From JAMWCX01 sp964352425 (lineage in GTDB: Bacteria > Omnitrophota > Gorgyraeia > 2-01-FULL-45-10): 29,041 nt of DNA. The translations under genes were made by a program, and so were the position numbers. Below the pieces are notes generated by a model. It was given only the letters and a program-made list of their open reading frames with translations. It made no database searches and was not told the DNA's origin. Every line of letters starts with the position of its first letter. Position 1 is the stretch's first letter. The stretch is taken from assembly GCA_964352425.1 (NCBI GenBank), contig CAYGRZ010000019.1:1-29041 (forward strand), written 5' to 3'. Of this stretch, positions 1 to 6,902 are shown piece by piece.

Positions 1-3000
1 GTGCCGGCCGAGTTGTAGTTCTGGGTGTAGTCTGCGACCTCTTCGCCCTTCATGCCGAAGTAGTGGGTGCGGTTCTTAAGGTCGGCCATATCGGTGTAGA
101 CGGCGGTCGCGTGAGAGCCCTTGTAGGTGGCCGATACGGCCATCGGGTCTTCCGGCCCTACAGCCAAATCGCTCGCCCTTAGATTCGCCCCGTAGAAATA
201 AACCGTGGTACTGGCCACGGTTTCAGAACCTGCCACGTTACCTCTATAATTAAAGGTGTAGTCCGTGATCTCTTCTCCGGGAGGCGTATAATTGTCGCGA
301 TCCGAATGGAACGCGAGGAAGGTCTCGGACTTCTTGACCGCAAGATCCTTGATACCATCCCTGTTAATATCTTCGCCGGCTGCCGTGGCGATCGCATTGC
401 CCTTGTAGTTGACTATCCTCGTCTTTCTCGAATCCCTGATCGAATTACCGGCGCCGACAGCTGTGTACGTGGCCCGCACATCGGCGGCTCCGCCGTCCGG
501 GTTTTCATAGTAGTAGACCGCGGTCTCCTTTGGCACTTCGGACTTGGAATAATTGATGGTGTAATCGGCTATCGACTGGGGCTGGCCCGCCAGCCTGTCT
601 ATTATGTAATGGGTCTCGGATTTTTTCTTCGAGCCGGCCTTGAGGCCGTATTTATAGGTAAGGACCTGGGGATAGCTGGCCGCGTCTTCGGGGTTCTTTC
701 CGAGAAGTATCTCTGTAAGATCGGGGACATTGTCAGTATCCGTGCTGACCTGCATCAGCGCACTGACCACGTCCGCCGATGTGCTTGCCGCGTTTATGCC
801 CGGCTTTGCCCTCATCATGAGGTTCAGAAGGTCGGCCTGGCCGTTCAAAACGACTTTCATCAGCGCTTCGCGGGCAACCGGGTCCGCCACGATCGAGCGC
901 GCATTGCCCGACAGCAGGCCGACGAGCGCCGTCGCGTCGCCCGTTGCCTTCAGCCCCGTAAGGGCGGTAACGATATCGCTTGCAGGTATGGCGCCAATAA
1001 GGCCTTTCAATGCCGAAGCGAGGCGTTTCGTCTCGAGGCCGGTGCTTGCCGCCGGCGCGGCAGCGGCATCCAATATGCCCCCCAGCGTGGCAACGGTCAA
1101 CTCCTTGCCCGCCAGAAAATCCTGAAGGCCCGTAAGGCCTTCCCCGCCCGCCTTAAAAAGCAGGGCGTTGATGAGCGCGGCAGGATCCGCGTAAGATACC
1201 CTGTCTATCGAATGCAGCAGGCCCGCAAGGTCCTGTGCTACCGCATTGCTCCCGGCGAGCGTCACCAGAAGATTGCCTTTGATGTTCTCCGCAACGTTAG
1301 ACTGCGCGGCCGCCAGATCGCCCAGCATGCCGATCAATTCATCCGCGCAGCCGGCGGTATTCGCCCTCTGCGTGACATCGGCTATAAAATCGTTGAACGT
1401 GACGTACGACGCGCCCGCCCTCAGCGCGGCCAATACGCCGGCGAGTTGCGTGGAAGGCGTCTTGCCCTCGAGGTAAGTAACTAAAGCGTCTATCGAGCCC
1501 TGCGCATTGCCGCCTGCGACGAGGAACGCGGCGAGGAGATCGTCCGAAAGGAACCGGGCGGCAGCGTCATCGATCAGCGTATTCTTGAATGCGTCTATAC
1601 TTGCGAAACTCCGGCCCTTCAGGCTTTCGAGGAGATCATAGAGGCCGACCGAGCCTGTGGAGCCCTGCATCGCGCCTATCATCCCCTGTATGTAATAGGA
1701 GCTATCGGAGATACGGCCTTTCAAGACGGTCATCAGAGCGTCAAATGTCCCGGCGTTCGCGGCCATGTAAGCGGCGATCTTGTCCATGCTCACAGTGCCG
1801 TCTGTATTTTGAAAAGCCGGATTAGTAAGTACGATCGTATTAATAAGGTCGTTCAGCTGACCTGTCGTCCGGCCCTTCATGTCATCAAGAAAGGCCTGCG
1901 GCGAATCGAACCTGGACGCGTATATCTTTATGAATGCCGATAACAGCTCGCCGCTGACGCCTTTCACTTCCGCGTTGTCCGCGAGGTCGCTGACGAAATC
2001 CGCGATATCGCCGCCCGGCGCCGGCTGCAGCGAGAACACGAGCTCCGCCAGCCTTGAGTAATTCTGGCCGAGGCCGGCATTTAAGAACATCTGCGTTACC
2101 GTGGCGGCTGAAAGGTCGCTAAGTGAGGAGAGTATGAGCGCCAGGTTCCCGTTGCCGCCGGCCGCCGCCAGGAGTCCGCTCAGGACGCTTTCGCCCTTTT
2201 TGGCGTCAGAGGCCGAAAGGACATCATATACCGTCGTCTCGAGCTTTGCCTTGAGGTCCTGGTCGTTCATCGCGATGGCCCTCAGGAGAGCTGCCTCGAG
2301 TTCCGGCGCTGTCATCAGGTCTGCATCAATTCCGAGTTTCGACTTTATCAGCATCCTGACCGCGGCGGTATCGTACGTGAGGTCCGGATTGAGCAGGCTC
2401 AACGCCTCGAGCGCATTGCCCCAATACGTGACGCTCTGCTTGAGGCCGTCCCTTATGGTCGCGTCGGAGGCGCGCTTCGTGCCGTCATCACCGTAGTAAT
2501 AGAACGTCGTGTCCGTCACCGTTTCGTCGCGCGAATAATTCAACGTCACGTCCGCGACCTCCTCGCCCCTCCTGGTGCCGGCGTTAAAAGACTTTATCGT
2601 CTCGGACTTCTTCTTCACGCCGGGCTTCAGGGTGCCGTCGACACGGTTGACGGCGTCTCCCCAGTATATGACATCGCGCTCCATCCGGTCCTCGTCGCCG
2701 GCCCCGCTGGCGCGCTTGCCGCCTTCGTAATAATAGACCGTGGTTTCCCTGACGGTCCCGTCCTTCCGGTAGTTGACGGTATAGTCCTGGAGCTCCTCGC
2801 CCTTCAGGCGGTAGTGCGTGTCGTAGAACGTCTCCGAGGCCTTGATGCCGGCCGGGAGCTCTATATCGTCCGAGACCTTGTAGTTGCTGTCCTTGTCGAG
2901 ATTGCCGTAGTAGCTGGCCGCGCTCGTCATGCACTCGCGGTAGTTGGCGCCGCTGGCGCGCTTGCCGTTAAGGTACAGATACACCGTCGTCCTCGTGACC

Positions 3001-4463
3001 ATGTTGCCTTTGCCGTAGACGACCATGTAATCGGCGACCTCTTCTTCGGCGAGGCGGTTGGCGTAATCAAAGACGATCATCGACTCTTTCCTCGCGTCGT
3101 CCCAGATGCCGTCGCCGTCGGCGTCGACTGCGTCGATTATGCCGTCCCCGTTCGTATCGCCGTCGGAGGCGTCGATCTTGCCGTCCCCGTTAACATCTTT
3201 CATGAACGGGTCGCCCCTGAAAGTTATCTGCCGTGACTTTGAATGCCTGTAGTCCATGCCGGCAACCTTGTCGGCGCGCAGGCCGCCCTCGTAGTAATAG
3301 ACCGTCGTGTCGGTGGTATATCTGACCCCTGTCCCGGGATCCGTGTAGTAACTCTGCGAATAGTCGGCGACCTCCCTGCCCTTCTTGCCCTTGAAGACCG
3401 TCTTCTGTATCAGCTTATCGTGCGCGGCGTCCGGGTCTTCCGAATCCGTTTCGTAGTAAAGCGCCTCTTCCATCGCCCCGTCATTCGCCCCGCCTTTGGT
3501 ATACTTGTAATCGCGCCTGTTCGTTATCTTGCCATCCAGGCCGTACGTGATCGTCTTCTTGAGACTGACGTTGTCGCCCGAGCCTTCATAGATCGACTTC
3601 TCGACCAGGCGCTCGCGCCCTCCCGAAATATCGTACTTGCGGGTCTCCCTGAGGTCATTACCCGCGTATGAATAATCGATCCTGTACTTTGCTTCGTACT
3701 TTCCGCCTTCCGTCAGGCGGTAGCCCGTATATATGGTCTTGATATGCCTGCTGGCGCCGCTCCCCTCGTAGATTATCTTCATGATAAGCCGCTCTTCATC
3801 CGGGTTATTATGCCCCTTGCCGAGCCAGTACGTGACGCCGTCTTTGTCCTTAAACTCTGTCGGGTGCGCCGCCATCCAGCGGTTTATGTCCATCTGGGTG
3901 ATGTCGTATTTGTTGGATTCTGCCTGGCTGGTAAAATCGGTGAGATTATGCGGGTTGTCCTGCTCCGGGTCGAAAGGATCTGAAAGCTCGTAATCGGACT
4001 GGCCCCTGCCTCCCATCGGAGGCATCCCGCCCTTTTTTTTCTGCAGATCTACGGCCTCGTCCGGCCTCTTCGGCCCCTGGCGCAGGATGTCGAGGTTCTC
4101 GATATCCTGCTTCTGCCTGATGATCCCCTCGTGTTTCTGCTGCTGCTCCTGGATATACGCCGGAGCGAACTTTATCGACTGTTCCTGCTCGCGGCTTGTG
4201 GGCAGAAGGCCTTCGGCCCCCAATTTACTTTTCTGCCGCGATAACGGGTCGGCATGGTTGACTACGATCTTTTCTTTATTATCTCTTAAAGGGAGAGAGG
4301 GTTTGGCGGGCGCAAATCCCCCGACGCTTCCGACGGAGGGCTTCACGGTCATCGTAAAAAGATCCCCGGCCCACGCGATGTCGTACCAGACGAACGTGAT
4401 GACAAGAAGCGACGCGATCGCTTTCAGCAGGAACCTCTTATGAGGCGAGTAATATTCAATCAT
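1..4463 (-). CDS. Giant exported modular repeat protein (3'-truncated by window edge)
   Basis: An uninterrupted minus-strand frame runs from an ATG at 4461-4463 through the window start, so at least 1487 residues are present and the C-terminus is missing. An in-frame TGA lies five codons upstream, so translation cannot start earlier. Residues 11-32 form a hydrophobic export segment ending in FVWYDIAWA. A Gln/Glu-rich linker follows. Then come beta-type modules of about 70-100 residues, each with an ADYTxNY strand, a TTVYYYxxGxRAS strand, a YxGN strand and a KKSET strand. Six TTVYYY-like copies lie near 3300, 2980, 2735, 2490, 515 and 190. Residues about 421-460 hold DxNGDG-type calcium-binding loops. 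Residues about 683-1271 are an Ala/Leu-rich helical solenoid placed inside one beta module. No enzyme domain is recognised. A cell-surface or secreted structural or adhesive role is inferred only. The ribosome binding site is weak. Confidence 0.9.
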   Translation of the reverse strand, partial: MIEYYSPHKRFLLKAIASLLVITFVWYDIAWAGDLFTMTVKPSVGSVGGFAPAKPSLPLRDNKEKIVVNHADPLSRQKSKLGAEGLLPTSREQEQSIKFAPAYIQEQQQKHEGIIRQKQDIENLDILRQGPKRPDEAVDLQKKKGGMPPMGGRGQSDYELSDPFDPEQDNPHNLTDFTSQAESNKYDITQMDINRWMAAHPTEFKDKDGVTYWLGKGHNNPDEERLIMKIIYEGSGASRHIKTIYTGYRLTEGGKYEAKYRIDYSYAGNDLRETRKYDISGGRERLVEKSIYEGSGDNVSLKKTITYGLDGKITNRRDYKYTKGGANDGAMEEALYYETDSEDPDAAHDKLIQKTVFKGKKGREVADYSQSYYTDPGTGVRYTTDTTVYYYEGGLRADKVAGMDYRHSKSRQITFRGDPFMKDVNGDGKIDASDGDTNGDGIIDAVDADGDGIWDDARKESMIVFDYANRLAEEEVADYMVVYGKGNMVTRTTVYLYLNGKRASGANYRECMTSAASYYGNLDKDSNYKVSDDIELPAGIKASETFYDTHYRLKGEELQDYTVNYRKDGTVRETTVYYYEGGKRASGAGDEDRMERDVIYWGDAVNRVDGTLKPGVKKKSETIKSFNAGTRRGEEVADVTLNYSRDETVTDTTFYYYGDDGTKRASDATIRDGLKQSVTYWGNALEALSLLNPDLTYDTAAVRMLIKSKLGIDADLMTAPELEAALLRAIAMNDQDLKAKLETTVYDVLSASDAKKGESVLSGLLAAAGGNGNLALILSSLSDLSAATVTQMFLNAGLGQNYSRLAELVFSLQPAPGGDIADFVSDLADNAEVKGVSGELLSAFIKIYASRFDSPQAFLDDMKGRTTGQLNDLINTIVLTNPAFQNTDGTVSMDKIAAYMAANAGTFDALMTVLKGRISDSSYYIQGMIGAMQGSTGSVGLYDLLESLKGRSFASIDAFKNTLIDDAAARFLSDDLLAAFLVAGGNAQGSIDALVTYLEGKTPSTQLAGVLAALRAGASYVTFNDFIADVTQRANTAGCADELIGMLGDLAAAQSNVAENIKGNLLVTLAGSNAVAQDLAGLLHSIDRVSYADPAALINALLFKAGGEGLTGLQDFLAGKELTVATLGGILDAAAAPAASTGLETKRLASALKGLIGAIPASDIVTALTGLKATGDATALVGLLSGNARSIVADPVAREALMKVVLNGQADLLNLMMRAKPGINAASTSADVVSALMQVSTDTDNVPDLTEILLGKNPEDAASYPQVLTYKYGLKAGSKKKSETHYIIDRLAGQPQSIADYTINYSKSEVPKETAVYYYENPDGGAADVRATYTAVGAGNSIRDSRKTRIVNYKGNAIATAAGEDINRDGIKDLAVKKSETFLAFHSDRDNYTPPGEEITDYTFNYRGNVAGSETVASTTVYFYGANLRASDLAVGPEDPMAVSATYKGSHATAVYTDMADLKNRTHYFGMKGEEVADYTQNYNSAG

Positions 4464-4629
4464 GGCAGCTTTCTTTCATTGGAAAAGATATTTCGGGAAC
4501 TTTTCAACTCCTCGTGGACGATTTTATCACCACAAAAAAACTATTCATTCTTTTACTCCGACTTATTTAGGACTTTTCAAAAATCTTTAGTAATAGGCCA
4601 AAAAAAAGCCCTTTACACTTTACGTTATA

Positions 4630-4658
4630 AATATATCATATAAATACGCTAGTGTCAA
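4630..4658 (-). promoter_or_regulatory. Sigma70-type promoter of the first giant gene
   Basis: Read on the minus strand, TTGACA (4653-4658) is followed by a 17-base spacer and TATATT (4630-4635), with an extended -10 TGA just before it. Transcription would start near 4623. That leaves a leader of about 160 bases that is AT-rich and contains no strong hairpin. The rest of the 4464-4707 gap holds nothing else recognisable, and no clear intrinsic terminator follows rnhB. The element closely resembles the promoter of the second giant gene at 28909-28937. Confidence 0.75.
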
Positions 4659-4707
4659 CGATCTCGTACTTACTTTTTTATATTCTAACATATTTATACT
4701 TCATCTC

Positions 4708-5361
4708 TCACTCACCTCGTAGCGGCCGAAAACTCATACGGTGAATAGGCGATGGGCCGTGGTCTTTAAGTGCTTTTTTGTGTGCTCTGGTCGGATAACC
4801 CTTATGCCGGCAGAACCCGTATTGAGGATAAAGCCTGTCATGCTCTGACATGATTCTGTCGCGCGTAACTTTGGCGATTATCGATGCGGCGGCTATGGAT
4901 AGGCTCTGGGAATCACCGCGGACAATGCACTGTAACGGGCATACGGTGGGCAATTTCATCCTGCCGTCGACTATGACATAGTCAGGCGGGATATCGAGAT
5001 TGGCGATCGCCTCTTCCATCGCCTTGATGGTGGCGCGGTAGATATTTATCTCGTCGATGGTCTTTTCGCCGACGATGCCGATGCCGACGAATGCCTTGCG
5101 CATTATCTCTTTGTAGGCGGTTTCGCGCTTTTTCGCGGAGAGCTTCTTGGAGTCGTTTATCTCGGAGATGAAATCGAAGCCTTTGAGGATTACGGCGCCG
5201 GCGACGACCGGCCCTGCCAGCGGGCCGCGGCCCGCCTCGTCAACGCCCGCTATCAATGAATAGCCGGACCTATTTAGCCTCTTCTCGTGGCGCAGCAGCT
5301 TCTTGCGCAGGAGCCGCTGACGGCGCCGTCGCGTGGCCCGTGCCGTGCTCGATCTTCTCAT
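4708..5361 (-). CDS. rnhB: Ribonuclease HII
   Basis: RNase HII cuts the RNA strand of RNA-DNA hybrids and removes ribonucleotides misincorporated into DNA. The family signature is clear: IAGVDEAGRGPLAGPVVA, then NDSKKLS, VDGRM, and RGDSQSLSIAAASIIAKVTRDR. The expected acidic quartet is D41, E42, D132 and D150, counted from the ATG at 5361. The first 30 residues are unusually Arg/Lys-rich and overlap the end of rplS by 92 bases in another frame. No other ATG, GTG or TTG lies between this ATG and the conserved block, apart from a TTG at the L of SLIAGVDE. The true start is therefore uncertain, and coupling to rplS translation is likely. It is the last gene of the housekeeping run; an rplS-rnhB neighbourhood is common in bacteria. 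Confidence 0.93.
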   Translation of the reverse strand: MRRSSTARATRRRRQRLLRKKLLRHEKRLNRSGYSLIAGVDEAGRGPLAGPVVAGAVILKGFDFISEINDSKKLSAKKRETAYKEIMRKAFVGIGIVGEKTIDEINIYRATIKAMEEAIANLDIPPDYVIVDGRMKLPTVCPLQCIVRGDSQSLSIAAASIIAKVTRDRIMSEHDRLYPQYGFCRHKGYPTRAHKKALKDHGPSPIHRMSFRPLRGE

Positions 5362-5692
5362 CGACCCTCGTCTCTTTTCCGACTTTCCTCTTGAGGTAAT
5401 AGAGCTTCGCGCGCTTGACGTCGCCTTTCTTCATGACTTTTATCCTGTCGATGAACGGCGAATGCAGCGGGAATACCATCTCAACGCCTTCCCCGTACGA
5501 GATCTTGCGCACGGTGAACGACTCGCCGAGGCCCGAACCGGCCCTCGCGATCACGATGCCCTCGAACGTCTGGATGCGCGACTTGCCTTCTTCAACGATC
5601 TTCATGTTCACGTCGACGGTGTCGCCGATATCAAATTTCGGTACGTCTTTTTTGAGGTATTTCGCCTCGACCTGCTTCATCATATTTTCCAT
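5270..5692 (-). CDS. rplS: 50S ribosomal protein L19
   Basis: L19 sits at the 30S-50S interface. The 140-residue product shows the family core: FDIGDTVDVNMKIVEEGKSR, then QTFEGIVIARAGSG, then FTVRKISYGEGVEMVFPLHSP and the KVMKKGDVKRAKLYYLK segment. The core ends near residue 105. A low-complexity tail rich in Ala, Pro and Glu then fills the last 30 or so residues, longer than in typical L19 (about 115 aa). That tail is the part that overlaps rnhB. A GAGAGGAAG Shine-Dalgarno stretch lies just upstream of the ATG at 5692. trmD ends 19 bases upstream, and the short gap between them is G-rich repeat sequence. Confidence 0.96.
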   Translation of the reverse strand: MENMMKQVEAKYLKKDVPKFDIGDTVDVNMKIVEEGKSRIQTFEGIVIARAGSGLGESFTVRKISYGEGVEMVFPLHSPFIDRIKVMKKGDVKRAKLYYLKRKVGKETRVDEKIEHGTGHATAPSAAPAQEAAAPREEAK

Positions 5693-5777
5693 AGCTTCCT
5701 CTCTTTTATTTTTACCTTTTACCCTTGCCCCTTGCCTGCCCGCCGAAGCCTTGGCGGAGGCGGGACCCTTGACCCTT
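5693..5777. repeat. G-rich repeat plus near-palindromic REP-like element at the trmD 3' end
   Basis: On the minus strand this stretch reads as two AAGGGTCAAGGG-like / GGCAAGGGGCAAGGG tandem tracts flanking a GC-rich near-palindrome (CCGCC...GGCGG, about 5741-5758). The element covers the last codons of trmD, which it turns into an RLRQGFGGQARG tail, and the gap before rplS. The structure is seen directly. That it is a mobile REP-like family is inference from its shape and from similar spurious peptides I remember from candidate-phylum genomes. Confidence 0.6.
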
Positions 5778-6479
5778 TAATAAATCCGGCCTTCTTGCCC
5801 GAGTCCTCTTCAGGGCCTCTTCCTTGCGCCACGCTTCAATTCGTTTGTGGTCGCCGCTCAATAAGACCTGCGGCACGTCCATCCCGTGAAAATCTGCCGG
5901 CCTCGTGTATTGAGGATATTCGAGCAACCCGTTCTCGAATGACTCGGAGTTGAGCGAATCCTTAGCTCCGAGCACCCCCGGCAGCAGCCTCGTCACGCAG
6001 TCAATAAGAACGAGCGCCGGTATCTCGCCGCATGTCAGTATGTAATCGCCGATCGAGATCTCATCGTCGGCTAAGGCCCGCACCCGCTCATCGACTCCCT
6101 CATAGTGTCCGCAGATGAGGACGACCCTCTTTTCCTTCGCGAGCGACTTGGCCAGCTTCTGGTCGAGCTTTTTTCCCTGCGGCGTCAGCAATATTACCCT
6201 TAGCCCTCGGCCCTTAGCCCTAAGCCCTTCGCCCTTAGCCCTTAGCCTTAATCCCCCGAGTTCCTTCAGGGCTAAATAAACCGGCTCGACCTTCATCACC
6301 ATCCCGGGGCCGCCGCCGAACGGCTTGTCGTCGGCAGTGCGGTGGTTGTCGAACGTCCAGTCCCTTAGATCATGTATGCTAACCTTCAGCAGGCCTTTGT
6401 TCCGGGCGCGCTTCAGCATCGACTCGCCCAGGACGCTCGCAAACATCGTCGGAAAAAGCGTAAGTATGTCTATCTTCAT
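5712..6479 (-). CDS. trmD: tRNA (guanine-N1)-methyltransferase TrmD, with repeat-derived insertions
   Basis: TrmD methylates G37 next to the anticodon of tRNAs with SAM, preventing +1 frameshifting. The SPOUT family landmarks are present: MKIDILTLFP at the start, DDKPFGGGPGMVM, LLTPQGKKLDQ, CGHYEGVDERV and EISIGDYILTCGEIPALVLID. Two parts are foreign. Residues about 77-94 (LRLRAKGEGLRAKGRGLR) are the translation of a G-rich tandem repeat, placed in the loop before the LTPQG strand. The last 16 residues or so come from a palindromic element. The conserved core is otherwise intact and in frame, so the enzyme is probably active. The upstream gap (6480-6517) is repeat sequence with only a weak ribosome binding site. 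rimM, usually found between rpsP and trmD, is absent. Confidence 0.95.
   Translation of the reverse strand: MKIDILTLFPTMFASVLGESMLKRARNKGLLKVSIHDLRDWTFDNHRTADDKPFGGGPGMVMKVEPVYLALKELGGLRLRAKGEGLRAKGRGLRVILLTPQGKKLDQKLAKSLAKEKRVVLICGHYEGVDERVRALADDEISIGDYILTCGEIPALVLIDCVTRLLPGVLGAKDSLNSESFENGLLEYPQYTRPADFHGMDVPQVLLSGDHKRIEAWRKEEALKRTRARRPDLLKGQGSRLRQGFGGQARGKGKR
6196..6250. repeat. G-rich tandem repeat (GGGCTAAGGGC units) inside trmD
   Basis: Read on the minus strand, this is a tandem array of GGGCTAA / GGGCGAA heptamer-like units. A 25-nt stretch (6223-6247) is identical to 8748-8772 inside prmC. It is translated in frame as an Arg/Lys/Gly-rich loop. Confidence 0.85.
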
Positions 6480-6487
6480 AGAACCGA

Positions 6488-6520
6488 GGCCCCGGCTTGC
6501 TGACTACGGACTGCCGACTA
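6488..6520. repeat. Short GACTAC/GACTGCC tandem repeat at the rpsP stop codon
   Basis: On the minus strand TAGTCGGCAGTCCGTAGTCA begins exactly at the TAG stop codon of rpsP (6518-6520) and continues toward trmD. A related TAGTCGGTAGTCAGTAG tract lies at 20200-20217 after the stop of the second giant gene. Confidence 0.65.
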
Positions 6521-6769
6521 CTTACCGAATTTGATCCCCTGCTTCTTAAAGAGCGTCTTTACCACCGCCGACGGCACCGCGCCGACGCCGATCCAGTATT
6601 CCGCGCGTTCTTTCTTCACCTTCACGGTTGAGGGATCGGTCTTCGGATCGTAAAACCCGAGTATCTCGATGGGCCTCGAATCCCTGGCCCTGCGCTTGTC
6701 TATCACCACTATCCTGTGTACGGGCTTCTTGAGAGTTCCCGCTCTCTTGAGTCTGATCACTGCCGGCAT
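6518..6769 (-). CDS. rpsP: 30S ribosomal protein S16
   Basis: The 83-residue product starts MPAVIRLKRAGTLKKPVHRIVV and continues DKRRARDSRPIEILGFYDPKTDP, the S16 core that binds 16S rRNA during 30S assembly. The ATG at 6767-6769 is chosen because a strong AGGAGGAAAAT ribosome binding site sits directly before it. An upstream in-frame ATG at 6802 would add 11 residues unlike the family. The length matches bacterial S16. The TAG stop codon lies inside a short GACTAC repeat. The gene is followed directly by trmD with no rimM or KH-domain gene between. Confidence 0.95.
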   Translation of the reverse strand: MPAVIRLKRAGTLKKPVHRIVVIDKRRARDSRPIEILGFYDPKTDPSTVKVKKERAEYWIGVGAVPSAVVKTLFKKQGIKFGK

Positions 6770-6800
6770 ATTTTCCTCCTCGTTGACGATACGATAAGTC

Positions 6801-6902
6801 AAAACTCAAAAGTAAAAAGTCAAAACTACGGTGTCCTGCGGACCTGTATAAAGGTCGCGAAGCGACTCCTCACTTTTACCTTTTGCCTTTTTCCTTTTGA
6901 CT
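6801..6902. repeat. MITE-like composite element between murA and rpsP
   Basis: The gap between the murA stop and the rpsP ribosome binding site is filled by an element with AAAGTCAAAAGG-type and GTTTTGACTTTT-type ends, roughly inverted to each other. The core has three small hairpins: GTCC-TGC-GGAC, GACCT-6nt-AGGTC and GTCGC-GAA-GCGAC. The structure is read directly. Mobility is inferred. Confidence 0.55.

Noticed and set aside
306..1484. Long plus-strand open frame (392 codons) opposite the first giant gene
   Set aside because: The product is Arg-rich with no family features, and it is antisense to the well-supported repeat protein. GC-rich codons often give such shadows.
1..4463. Rhs/YD-repeat toxin for the first giant protein
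   Set aside because: The Tyr-rich repeats lack the YD core motif, and no Rhs core motif is seen. The true C-terminus is outside the window.
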